A DNA stretch of 41,688 nt from an uncultured Erysipelotrichaceae bacterium (lineage in GTDB: Bacteria > Bacillota_I > Bacilli_A > Erysipelotrichales > Erysipelotrichaceae), in the NCBI GenBank assembly GCA_947036815.1, contig CAMQRS010000013.1, positions 1-41,688 of the forward strand. The letters are read 5' to 3'. Below the pieces are notes generated by a model. That model did no database searches. It was not told the origin of the DNA and saw nothing but the letters and a program-made list of their open reading frames with translations. This document shows positions 26,847-34,537 of this stretch, one piece after another. Made by a program: the position numbers and the translations under genes. Each line of letters begins with the position of its first letter. Within the stretch, counting starts at the first letter, position 1.

Positions 26847-27473
26847 ATGAAAAAATACACAAAGATAATAGTAGCTTTTACTATTACGCTTATAATGATT
26901 GTATGTATAATCTTTGGATACAAATTATTTACAAATGAGAAAGTACCTAGTCAACCACAAGTATCGGAAATGAAGTCTATTTGTGAACTGGCAACATTAA
27001 AATGTTATTTCAATAACGTTGCAAAGTATAGTGAAGAAGATGTAGAAGGAATTTTGTTTTGGAAAAAAGATGCAAATTTTTGGGTGGAATACAACGGTGT
27101 AGTTACCTTAGGTATTGATGCCTCCTTAGTAGATATGTCAATAAACGGCACAAAAGTTACAATAGCATTACCAAAAGCTAAAGTATTGAGTAGTAATGTA
27201 GATGAATTATCATTAAATGAAGATTCATATGTCTTCGAAGAAGGTAGTGCAAGCATTAGTGCTGAGAAACAAAGAGAAGCCTTTGAGCATGCACAAAAAA
27301 CTATGAAGCAGACAGCTAGTTCCGATGTAAGTTTATTATTAAGTGCACAACAAAGAGCACAGATATTATTAGAGGAATACATTAAAAATATTGGTGATGC
27401 AGTGAATATACAGTATGAAATTGAATGGAAATATTTAGAAACAGATGGAACACCGGATGATACAGAAGAATAA
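26847..27473 (+). CDS. DUF4230 membrane-anchored protein, second copy
   Basis: 208-aa protein with an N-terminal signal-anchor helix (about residues 6-25) and a DUF4230 domain: FWVEYNGVVTLGIDASLVDM, then VTIALPKAKVLSSNVDE, closer to the family consensus than the first copy. The C-terminal helix segments (KQREAFEHAQKTMKQTA, QQRAQILLEEYIKNIG) match the long amphipathic helices of the family. AGGAGAGCGG precedes the ATG, 10 bases after the upstream gene. The function of DUF4230 proteins is not established. Confidence 0.85.
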   Translation: MKKYTKIIVAFTITLIMIVCIIFGYKLFTNEKVPSQPQVSEMKSICELATLKCYFNNVAKYSEEDVEGILFWKKDANFWVEYNGVVTLGIDASLVDMSINGTKVTIALPKAKVLSSNVDELSLNEDSYVFEEGSASISAEKQREAFEHAQKTMKQTASSDVSLLLSAQQRAQILLEEYIKNIGDAVNIQYEIEWKYLETDGTPDDTEE

Positions 27474-27526
27474 AATAGTTGATATAAAAACTATATTTAA
27501 TCTTTCACATTACTTATGAAACAAAT

Positions 27527-27570
27527 AAAAAGCAATGTCACTTGAATTTAAGTGACATTGCTTTTTATTT
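27527..27570. terminator. Long bidirectional terminator
   Basis: A perfect 17-bp inverted repeat from AAAAAGCAATGTCACTT (27527-27543) to AAGTGACATTGCTTTTT (27550-27566), with loop GAATTT. It has a T-run on both strands and lies between converging genes, so it can serve the DUF4230 unit and the gatZ gene. Confidence 0.92.
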
Positions 27571-27584
27571 TGTTTACTAACGAT

Positions 27585-28907
27585 TTAGAATAACTCTTTT
27601 TGATTTGTAGCAAATAAGTATTCATCTAATGTATTAATAATACGATCAATAATTAATGCTTCTGGATCATTTTCAATAATACCTTCTCTTACTTTCGTAT
27701 ATTGAATCGGCATGAATTGTGTTAATAGATTTAAAGGAACTCCTGTTTCTCTTAAGTTCGCAATAAGCGTATCTAGTGTAGCACTTACATTTGTTGTTGG
27801 CATGTAGTAACGACTACGATCTGAGAATGAAAATTTACGTTTAATTCTTAATTCTGCATCATTTCCGTGATAGTGTTTTGCCCAGTATTTATTTTCTTCC
27901 ATCATTGCTGTTTCTAGTACTTCAATGAAATTACTTTGTTTAGCAACATCGTGGTGTAATACTTCTTTTTCAATATATGCTAATGCGAAAATCGCTTCTC
28001 TCATTGCAAACGTTAAACCAGGCCCAACTTTTAAAATTGCAACACCATCTTCGATTAATTGTTTTAATTTATATTTTGTTTGGTAATCCGTTGAATGTCC
28101 TTCATATACAAGGTTAGGGAAGTTTTTCATAGCAGCCATTAAATCAGCTGCTTTTTCACGATCATATTCACTACATCCTGAGTCTTTTTCTTCAACACCT
28201 GGTTGTACAACTACAGAGATAACTTGATTCCAAGTATCACTTAATCCTTCGTTGTCAAATGCATTTTTAAATGCAGCAACAGTTGCCTTCATATCTTCAA
28301 CTTTAGTAACTTGTACTCCTTCATCAATAGCACTTGTTGCACCACCTGGAATTGGCACTTCACTACCAACGATATACACTGGTGCAATAGCTTCAGGATT
28401 TGTTTTCAATAATTCAGCATAAGTTTCTTCAGCTACTCTTGCTAAACGAGCTCCACGAGCCGCGATAATTTCATCACTTAGGCGAGTATTAGCATCGTCA
28501 CTTGCTAACTTCATACTAGTATCGATATGGATTTTAGTAAATCCAGCACCTACATAATGTTTAATTAATGTATCTGCGTCATTCATTGCCTCATCTTCAT
28601 TTTTAGAAGCAAATGTAAGAGGTCCTAAGTGATCTCCACCTAAAAATAATTTAGATGTATTAAATCCTATTCCATTAGCGATTTCTAATACGAAATTTTT
28701 AAAGTTCATTGGTGTCATACCTGTATACCCACCATTTTGATCACATTGATTAGATGTACTTTCAATCAATACACATGAATCATCGTCCTTACCTCTTAAT
28801 AGAGTTGCTTTAATCACATATTTATTTGCACTACATGCACTATAGATACCTACTGCTTTTCCTGCTTTTTGTTGTTTTACTAATTGTACTAATGGATTTT
28901 CGTTCAT
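27585..28907 (-). CDS. gatZ: GatZ/KbaZ family (tagatose-bisphosphate aldolase subunit-like)
   Basis: 440-aa protein of PF08013. The family is known as the non-catalytic, stabilising subunit of class II tagatose-1,6-bisphosphate aldolase, acting with GatY/KbaY. Typical blocks are QQKAGKAVGIYSACSANKYVI, FLGGDHLGPL, KIHIDTSMKLASD, YIVGSEVPIPGGA, VVQPGVEE, YEGHSTDYQT and KVGPGLTFAMREA. No GatY, PTS or kinase gene is beside it, so the usual galactitol/N-acetylgalactosamine context is missing; some family members have been reported as sugar-phosphate epimerases, which would explain a solitary gene. The start has AGGAGG (28915-28920 region) and a strong promoter. Confidence 0.88.
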   Translation of the reverse strand: MNENPLVQLVKQQKAGKAVGIYSACSANKYVIKATLLRGKDDDSCVLIESTSNQCDQNGGYTGMTPMNFKNFVLEIANGIGFNTSKLFLGGDHLGPLTFASKNEDEAMNDADTLIKHYVGAGFTKIHIDTSMKLASDDANTRLSDEIIAARGARLARVAEETYAELLKTNPEAIAPVYIVGSEVPIPGGATSAIDEGVQVTKVEDMKATVAAFKNAFDNEGLSDTWNQVISVVVQPGVEEKDSGCSEYDREKAADLMAAMKNFPNLVYEGHSTDYQTKYKLKQLIEDGVAILKVGPGLTFAMREAIFALAYIEKEVLHHDVAKQSNFIEVLETAMMEENKYWAKHYHGNDAELRIKRKFSFSDRSRYYMPTTNVSATLDTLIANLRETGVPLNLLTQFMPIQYTKVREGIIENDPEALIIDRIINTLDEYLFATNQKELF

Positions 28908-28933
28908 TCTAAAATCCTCCTTTTATTACTGAT

Positions 28934-28962
28934 ATTATAGTATGTTAAATATTTATTGTCTA
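28934..28962 (-). promoter_or_regulatory. Promoter of the gatZ gene
   Basis: On the minus strand TAGACA (28957-28962), a 17-base spacer, and TATAAT (28934-28939). It lies about 27 bases before the gatZ start codon. Confidence 0.7.
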
Positions 28963-29012
28963 ATAGATTTATCTTTTCTTACTAGTTTAGATAAAACATT
29001 GAATGAAAAACA

Positions 29013-29065
29013 CAAATTGAACTATTAACTATGCGTGTTATCCATGGTTTTTAAGTTTCAATTTG
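29013..29065. repeat. Long imperfect hairpin between divergent genes
   Basis: CAAATTGAA-CT (29013-29023) pairs with AGTTTCAATTTG (29054-29065), and inside it AACTATG (29027-29033) pairs with CATGGTT (29043-29049). The loop includes part of ATGCGTGTTAT (29031-29041), an 11-mer also found at 25986-25996 before the antiporter. No T-run follows on either strand, so it is not a simple terminator. Confidence 0.5.
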
Positions 29066-29144
29066 TTAATGTAAAATAATTGTCAGGATGAATTGATTAT
29101 CATCTTTTATCTTTCAATATTCGATAAAGTTCTTAACTATAATA

Positions 29145-29153
29145 TGATATAAT
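29145..29153 (+). promoter_or_regulatory. Extended -10 of the putative Mn exporter
   Basis: TGATATAAT (29145-29153) is TGn plus perfect TATAAT; a second TATAAT lies at 29138-29143. The -35 is not clear. No yybP-ykoY (Mn2+) riboswitch elements can be recognised in the leader. Confidence 0.5.
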
Positions 29154-29179
29154 AATTTATAAATTAGATAGAGGTACTT

Positions 29180-30022
29180 ATGATACATACATTTATACAT
29201 GCAATAGAACATACTTTAGTAGATACTTGGACAATGCTTCCTTTTTTATTCATAACATATTTAGGTGTCTTTTATATAGAGAGAAAAAGACATACAACGA
29301 TAAACAATCGAATTGAAAGAGGTATGAATCCAATCGTTGGATCTTTACTAGGTTGTATTCCTCAATGCGGGATTAGTGTTCTCGTTGCTGATATGTTCAA
29401 TAATAACAAGGTCAGCATGGGAACTTTACTCGCTGTTTTCATAGCTACTTCAGATGAAGCGTTAATTATCTTATTAAGTGGTAATATAGGATTCTTAAGT
29501 TTAGGGATTATCCTATTCATAAAAGTTACATTAGGAATGATTATTGGTTTACTAGTGGATCAATTGGATAAACATCAAATTTTATCAAGTTATAAAGAAA
29601 CCAGTTCGATTCATCACAATAGTTTTTGTTGTGTAAAATCCAATGGTTTGTTTCATTCAGCAATCATGCATACATTAAAAACGTACTTCTTTATCTGTGT
29701 TGTTTCTTTCAGTTTCACAATGATTTTATCATATGTAGGTGATGAATTCATTGCTAGTATATTATTATCAGGACATCAGGTACAACCCTTCATTTCTGCC
29801 TTTATAGGATTCATTCCTACTTGTGCAAGTTCAGTTCTCATTGCGCAATTACTCCTACAAGGAAGCATTAGTTTTGGTTCAGCAATGGCGGGTTTAATCA
29901 CAAATGCTGGCTTCGGCATCATTGTGTTAATTAAAGGAAATACGTCTAAGATAGAGGTAGGTAAGATTCTGTTTATCTTATATTTTGTAGCAGTGTGCAC
30001 TGGAATCTTATTAAGTTTTTAG
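29180..30022 (+). CDS. Putative manganese exporter (10-TM, ArsP_2-like)
   Basis: Hydrophobic 280-aa protein of the 'putative manganese transporter' group (PF11449-like, 10-TM heavy-metal exporters). It has two similar halves: GSLLGCIPQCGISVLVADMF with GTLLAVFIATSDEA in the first, and SAFIGFIPTCASSVLIAQLL with GSAMAGLITNAGFG in the second, which suggests an inverted-repeat fold. A His/Cys-rich loop (SSIHHNSFCCVKSNGLFHS) joins them. GATAGAGG precedes the ATG. The CDF-type exporter follows about 65 bases later, fitting a Mn-efflux role; the substrate is inferred from family naming and the neighbour. Confidence 0.8.
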   Translation: MIHTFIHAIEHTLVDTWTMLPFLFITYLGVFYIERKRHTTINNRIERGMNPIVGSLLGCIPQCGISVLVADMFNNNKVSMGTLLAVFIATSDEALIILLSGNIGFLSLGIILFIKVTLGMIIGLLVDQLDKHQILSSYKETSSIHHNSFCCVKSNGLFHSAIMHTLKTYFFICVVSFSFTMILSYVGDEFIASILLSGHQVQPFISAFIGFIPTCASSVLIAQLLLQGSISFGSAMAGLITNAGFGIIVLIKGNTSKIEVGKILFILYFVAVCTGILLSF

Positions 30023-30033
30023 TTAATTTCATT

Positions 30034-30060
30034 TTGTCTTTATTATAAATGTGTTATAAT
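30034..30060 (+). promoter_or_regulatory. Extended -10 promoter of the CDF gene
   Basis: TGTTATAAT (30052-30060) is TGn plus perfect TATAAT; TTGTCT (30034-30039) is 15 bases before the -10, short but usable with an extended -10. The start would fall near 30067, ahead of the ribosome site GAGGG (30076-30080). Confidence 0.55.
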
Positions 30061-30086
30061 TCTTGAAATTGAAAAGAGGGAATACA

Positions 30087-31277
30087 ATGAAATTTATCTT
30101 TAACTTATTCATAAAAAACAATAAACAATTAGATGACATTAATGTCAGAAGTGCCTATGGTAAGGTAAGTAGTGTAATTGGTATTATTCTAAATGTATTT
30201 TTGTTTACATCTAAGTTTTTAGTAGGAACAATGAGTGGAAGTGTTTCGATTGTTGCAGATTCTTTTAATAATTTAAGTGATGCCGGAAGTGGGGTAATCG
30301 CATTTATTAGCTTTGTATACTCTAGTAAACCAGCTGATGAAGATCATCCATTTGGACATGAACGTTTTGAATATGTATCTAGCTTGGCCCTTTCATTTTT
30401 AATCTTAATGTTTGCCTTTGAATTAGTTACCTCTAGTGTTCAGTCTATATTCAATCCCAGTGAATTAACATTTAGCTTAGCGTTAGTTGTGGTTCTAGTA
30501 ATTTCAATCATTGTTAAAATATATATGTATGCATATAATAAAAAATATGGAAATTTAATCAATAGTAGTGTGATGAATGCAAGCTCTCTAGATAGCATTT
30601 CTGATGCCTTTGCTACTAGTGCAGTCTTAATCGCATTAATTATCTCTCATTATACAGGGTTACAATTAGATGCCTATATGGGAGTTGTTGTCGCTATTAT
30701 GATTGCTAAAGCAGGAATTGATATTATTAAAGATACATTAAGTAAAATACTAGGAGAAGCACCGGACCCTTCATTTATTAAAGAAATTCATGAGAAAGTA
30801 ATGAGTTATTCAGGTATTCATGGTATTCATGACTTAGTAGTACATTCTTATGGAGTAAATAAGATGTTTGTTACCCTACATGCTGAAGTAAGTGCAGAAG
30901 AAGATATAATTATTAGTCATGACACTATTGATACCATTGAAAAAGATTTTAAAGTGAATGAAAATATAGATTTAGTTATTCATTTAGATCCTATTCAAAT
31001 GAATGATTCTCTAACACGTATCTTAAGAGAATCAACAATTGAGTTAATAATTGCTATTGATAGTTCATTAAGTATGCATGACTTTAGAGTTGTTAGAGGA
31101 ACTACTCACAATAACTTAATCTTTGATGTTGTGGTTCCCTTTAATTTTAAATATACCAATGAACAGTTGATTCAATTGATTACAGAAGGTCTTCCAAGAA
31201 CGGAAGATAATATACCTAGTATTGCTGTCATTACGTTAGATAGTGCGTATTCATCATCGATAATAAAGAAAGCATAA
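30087..31277 (+). CDS. CDF-family cation exporter, probably Mn2+
   Basis: 396-aa cation diffusion facilitator with six membrane helices and a C-terminal cytoplasmic ferredoxin-like domain, plus a further C-terminal extension. The membrane metal site is Asp-x-x-x-Asn in ADSFNNLSDAGSG (helix 2) and Asp-x-x-x-Asp in LDSISDAFATSA (helix 5): the D-N-D-D set is that of the manganese branch, while zinc exporters have D-D-H-D. HPFGHERFEY is the helix 2-3 signature. The start at 30087 has GAGGGAATACA ahead; the frame open from 30063 lacks such a site. The 3' end overlaps the converging gene by 24 bases. Confidence 0.9.
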   Translation: MKFIFNLFIKNNKQLDDINVRSAYGKVSSVIGIILNVFLFTSKFLVGTMSGSVSIVADSFNNLSDAGSGVIAFISFVYSSKPADEDHPFGHERFEYVSSLALSFLILMFAFELVTSSVQSIFNPSELTFSLALVVVLVISIIVKIYMYAYNKKYGNLINSSVMNASSLDSISDAFATSAVLIALIISHYTGLQLDAYMGVVVAIMIAKAGIDIIKDTLSKILGEAPDPSFIKEIHEKVMSYSGIHGIHDLVVHSYGVNKMFVTLHAEVSAEEDIIISHDTIDTIEKDFKVNENIDLVIHLDPIQMNDSLTRILRESTIELIIAIDSSLSMHDFRVVRGTTHNNLIFDVVVPFNFKYTNEQLIQLITEGLPRTEDNIPSIAVITLDSAYSSSIIKKA

Positions 31278-32132
31278 TACGATTACAATGAACATATGAA
31301 GCATACGATATCTTAGAAAAATTGTATAATTAAACTTTGTACCCATCATACTGATGATTTGAAAGTGAACACACAAACCTCCGTATGACAATAATAGTGA
31401 GGTAAGGATTAATTTTATAAAATAAGAGATATCCATAGAAGATACAATGAAACTACCATTTGAAAATTCACTTAGAATTTGAAGTGGTAGTTTTACTATT
31501 ACTGGGGTATATAACGTAATTAAATGAATCCCTACTAATACAATTACTAAATAAGCTAGTATGTATATTAAGATAGTAAAACTTTGAATAATAGATTTCT
31601 CTAATATAACATGTAAATGATTGTCATGCTCTTTCACATGTAATTTTAATGGAATGGACCTAGTGAATAACAACATAATAAATATAGATACTAGTTGTAT
31701 AACTAATAGTTGATACGTAAATACAGTAGAATATACTACTTGTAGTGAGATTAAAATAAAGGTAGGAGAACACATAAAAACAATACAAGTAAAACGATGA
31801 TACTGCTTACTTGTGAAGGAAGTATCGCTGACTTCGTTTAAAAAAGCACTAGAAGAAGGAAAACCTAAACATACGGCATAGATGAAATATTCAAATGTCG
31901 TACTATCAATATTAAATAAATAGTTAAAGAAAGGATTGAAATAGCTTAGAGGACGTTTTAAAGGTCGATAAGGGGCTAATATACGAATTAGTATATAAGG
32001 GAATATAAACGAAGGAACTAACGTGTAAAACCACAGTTCTATGGCCTGTGTGCTTGCAATCATACTTTCATTAGCATTCGTTAAACAAAGAAGAAATAAT
32101 GTAAATCCAAATAGTAAATACGTTCTTTTCAT
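31254..32132 (-). CDS. YlbJ-like integral membrane protein
   Basis: 292-aa protein with about eight hydrophobic segments. LVPSFIFPYILIRIL, AVCLGFPSSSAF and LLLSYGGLCVHFQIISMMG resemble the nucleoside-transport/gate family of Bacillus YlbJ and SpoVV (Gate domain, GFPSGA and SYGGLSVHxQ). YlbJ is a sporulation membrane protein in Bacillus; no other sporulation gene is seen here. ATG at 32132 is chosen because AAGGGTGATGAT precedes it; the frame runs 38 codons further upstream without a site. Its 3' end overlaps the CDF gene by 24 bases on the other strand. Confidence 0.7.
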   Translation of the reverse strand: MKRTYLLFGFTLFLLCLTNANESMIASTQAIELWFYTLVPSFIFPYILIRILAPYRPLKRPLSYFNPFFNYLFNIDSTTFEYFIYAVCLGFPSSSAFLNEVSDTSFTSKQYHRFTCIVFMCSPTFILISLQVVYSTVFTYQLLVIQLVSIFIMLLFTRSIPLKLHVKEHDNHLHVILEKSIIQSFTILIYILAYLVIVLVGIHLITLYTPVIVKLPLQILSEFSNGSFIVSSMDISYFIKLILTSLLLSYGGLCVHFQIISMMGTKFNYTIFLRYRMLHMFIVIVLCFLYYR

Positions 32133-32153
32133 ATCATCACCCTTATTAATATA

Positions 32154-32182
32154 TTCAATATAAAGTTGAATTATGGTACAAT
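32154..32182 (+). promoter_or_regulatory. Extended -10 promoter before a decayed ORF
   Basis: TTCAAT (32154-32159), a 17-base spacer, and TACAAT (32177-32182) preceded by TGG. It points at the short ORF at 32212 and may drive the small gene at 32590 further on. Confidence 0.55.
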
Positions 32183-32211
32183 AATGAAAATTATAGAGTT
32201 CATGATAAAAA

Positions 32212-32510
32212 ATGATTGGATTCAATAAACAGCGCATACTAAACACAATACATAATTATTATGAAGAAAATAATTTTCAAAGTTTAATACGTGAGAAAAA
32301 TGTAAAACTATGTCATAATGTATGGGTAGATAAAGACGCTGAATGTATTTGGCCTAGCTTACATAATAGAATCATTAATACGTTAGAGTTGTGAAGTGCA
32401 CTTAAAATTCATATCATCATACTATGAGATGGGAACGTTATTCCTTGTTGATTAGATGAAGATGGAATTATTCATTTAAGTAATATGTTAAAAGACAACA
32501 TATAAGTTAT
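32212..32510 (+). pseudogene. Possible decayed gene, family not recognised
   Basis: An open stretch of 60 codons (32212-32394, MIGFNKQRILNTIHNYYEE ... NTLEL) is followed by protein-like pieces in other frames: CEVHLKFISSYYEMGTLFLVD in the next frame, then LDEDGIIHLSNMLKDN back in the first. They read as one interrupted protein with two frame changes. There is no good ribosome site ahead of 32212, although a fair promoter lies upstream. I cannot assign a family. It could instead be a non-coding leader of the gene at 32590. Confidence 0.35.
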
Positions 32511-32589
32511 TGATTAACGTATAAAATTTAAGGAACTGTGACATGGGTATAGATTTCATACACAACTTATGTAGAAAGAAGGGGTATCA

Positions 32590-32862
32590 ATGAGTAAAGA
32601 TGAAATGGTTGAATTAATTGGTAACCAATTAATTGTTGAGATTAAAGAATTAGCAAAACAAAAAAATGTAGATGTTCGTAAAGTAATAGATCACTTTGAA
32701 TCAATGATAGATATTAATATAGTGAATCCTGACATTAGTGCTGATGAAGTGGCACAATCAAATGATCAAGGCATGGATATCGATAATTTAAAAGAAGAAG
32801 TACTGTATTATGTACACGAACAATTGAATCAAGAATACATCATACCCATGTTTTTAAATTAA
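32590..32862 (+). CDS. Small acidic hypothetical protein (90 aa)
   Basis: I do not recognise the family. The product is 90 aa, acidic, with no membrane segment or signal and no cysteines. It looks mostly helical, in two parts: a first half (MVELIGNQLIVEIKELAKQ, VRKVIDHFESMID), a linker of about residues 47-64 (DISADEVAQSNDQ), and a second half (IDNLKEEVLYYVHEQLNQ). GAAAGGGGTATCA is a good ribosome site. A terminator overlaps its stop codon, so it ends its own transcript. It lies between a decayed ORF and the phosphohexomutase gene. Confidence 0.7.
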   Translation: MSKDEMVELIGNQLIVEIKELAKQKNVDVRKVIDHFESMIDINIVNPDISADEVAQSNDQGMDIDNLKEEVLYYVHEQLNQEYIIPMFLN

Positions 32863-32888
32863 AGTTACTATTCGAGTAACTTTTTTTT
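32861..32888 (+). terminator. Terminator overlapping the stop codon of the 90-aa gene
   Basis: AAAGTTACT (32861-32869) / AGTAACTTT (32875-32883) with loop ATTCG, then T's to 32888. The left arm begins inside the TAA stop codon (32860-32862). Confidence 0.88.
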
Positions 32889-32914
32889 GTGTTTTAGGAA
32901 GAGTCGGTTATAAT
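32887..32914 (+). promoter_or_regulatory. Possible promoter of the phosphohexomutase gene
   Basis: Perfect TATAAT (32909-32914) with a poor -35 (TTGTGT, 32887-32892, 16-base spacer) lying next to the preceding terminator. AGGAGGA follows just before the ATG at 32942. Confidence 0.45.
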
Positions 32915-32941
32915 GTATGTGGGGAAACAGGAGGAATTTAA

Positions 32942-34456
32942 ATGAACTTAAAAAGATTACAAAATGGTAGCGATATTCGTGGTGTGGCAATTGATGGTGT
33001 GGCAAATGAGCCAGTTACGTTAACACATGAGGAAGCATATGCACTAGCTAGAGGATTTCAAATCTTCTTACAAGAAAAAACAAACAAGAAACAAGTTAAA
33101 ATTGCAGTAGGACATGATTCACGCTTATCTAAAGATATGATGAAGAATGCAATATGTTCTTCTCTTAAAGCAGGAGGATGTCAAGTCATTGATTGTGGAC
33201 TATCAAGTACACCATCTATGTTTATGTCTACTATTTTTGAAGATTTCAAAACAGATGGGGCAATTATGATAACTGCATCTCATTTACCATTCAATCGTAA
33301 TGGGATGAAATTCTTTGATCAAGCTGGTGGGCTTGATAAGAAAGATATAGCGACAATCATAGAATATGCAGCTAAAGAAGAAGAAACAAAAACGACAGGT
33401 AGTATTATTGAACAAGATTTAATTGCGACATACTCTAACTATCTAGTAGATATTATACGTAAAGAAGTGAATCATCCAACGAATTATACTGTACCTCTAA
33501 CAGGAATGCATATTATCGTTGATGCTGGAAATGGAGCAGGTGGATTTTATGCTGAACAAGTATTAAAGCCACTAGGAGCAAACACAACAGGATCACAATT
33601 TTTAGATCCAGATGGAACGTTCCCGAATCATATCCCGAATCCAGAAGATAAAGAAGCGATGGAGTCAATTTGTCGTGCTGTATTAAACAACAATGCAGAT
33701 TTAGGTTTGATTTTTGATACAGATGTAGACCGTAGTAGTGCCGTTGATAAATATGGAAAAGAAATGAGTCGTAATGCCATTGTTGCGTTAGCAGCAGCAT
33801 TAGTTTGTGAAACTAATCCAAATACTACTATTGTGACAGATAGTGTTACAAGTGATGAATTAACAGTATTTATTGAAGGTGAATTAAAAGGAAAACACCA
33901 CCGATTCAAACGTGGTTATAAAAATGTAATTAACGAAGCTATTCGTTTAAATGAACAAGGAATTGATGCTCAATTGGCAATTGAAACAAGTGGACATGCA
34001 GCATTAAAAGAAAACTATTTCTTAGATGACGGTGCCTACTTAGCTACTAAAATTGTGATTAAAGCAGCTAAAATGCATTTAGAAGGAAACTCTTTAGATA
34101 CATTAATTCGTACGTTACAACATCCATTAGAAGAAAAAGAAGTAAGAATCTCAATCACTTGTGAAGATTTCCAATCTTATGGAGATGATGTACTAGCAAA
34201 ATTAAAAGCATATAGTGAAACAAACGTAGCATTTAATCTTGCTCCAATCAATCACGAAGGGCTAAGATTTTCGTTTGATGAAGAAAATGGAAATGGTTGG
34301 ATGTTATTACGTAAGTCTTTACATGATCCAATTTTACCATTGAACATGGAAAGTAATACAGCTGAAGGTTGTGTCGTATTAGCTAAACAAATGTTAGAAT
34401 TCTTAACACAATTTGATCAGTTAGATGTTTCAGCATTAGAAGCATTTTGTAAATAA
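32942..34456 (+). CDS. Phosphomannomutase/phosphoglucomutase family enzyme
   Basis: Alpha-D-phosphohexomutase that moves phosphate between C1 and C6 of a hexose, feeding cell-envelope sugar synthesis. The phospho-serine is Ser113 in MITASHLPFNRNG, the metal loop is DTDVDR (259-264), the sugar loop is ETSGHAALKENY and a family block is GTFPNHIPNPEDKEAM. Length 504 aa is usual for this branch, and the N-terminal GSDIRGVAIDG matches bacterial PMM/PGM. Which sugar is preferred cannot be told. ACAGGAGGA gives a strong ribosome site. Confidence 0.92.
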   Translation: MNLKRLQNGSDIRGVAIDGVANEPVTLTHEEAYALARGFQIFLQEKTNKKQVKIAVGHDSRLSKDMMKNAICSSLKAGGCQVIDCGLSSTPSMFMSTIFEDFKTDGAIMITASHLPFNRNGMKFFDQAGGLDKKDIATIIEYAAKEEETKTTGSIIEQDLIATYSNYLVDIIRKEVNHPTNYTVPLTGMHIIVDAGNGAGGFYAEQVLKPLGANTTGSQFLDPDGTFPNHIPNPEDKEAMESICRAVLNNNADLGLIFDTDVDRSSAVDKYGKEMSRNAIVALAAALVCETNPNTTIVTDSVTSDELTVFIEGELKGKHHRFKRGYKNVINEAIRLNEQGIDAQLAIETSGHAALKENYFLDDGAYLATKIVIKAAKMHLEGNSLDTLIRTLQHPLEEKEVRISITCEDFQSYGDDVLAKLKAYSETNVAFNLAPINHEGLRFSFDEENGNGWMLLRKSLHDPILPLNMESNTAEGCVVLAKQMLEFLTQFDQLDVSALEAFCK

Positions 34457-34486
34457 TTGATAGTAACTAGTAAAGATTATTAGGAC

Positions 34487-34515
34487 TTGACGATTGCATG
34501 TTTATAGTTTATTAT
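34487..34515 (+). promoter_or_regulatory. Sigma-A promoter of the MATE leader
   Basis: TTGACG (34487-34492), a 17-base spacer, and TATTAT (34510-34515): one of the best -35/-10 pairs in the window. The transcript would begin near 34522, right at a small hairpin CCGAT-GTA-ATCGG (34520-34532), about 113 bases before the MATE start. Confidence 0.75.
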
Positions 34516-34537
34516 ATATCCGATGTAATCGGAGGGT

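Noticed and set aside
27005-27382. Minus-strand 125-aa frame
   Set aside because: Opposite the second DUF4230 gene, which has a ribosome site, membrane anchor and family motifs.
28963-29179. Mn2+ riboswitch (yybP-ykoY) before the manganese exporter
   Set aside because: I looked for its conserved loop sequences and saw none; the hairpin at 29013-29065 has a different form. A covariance-model scan would settle it.
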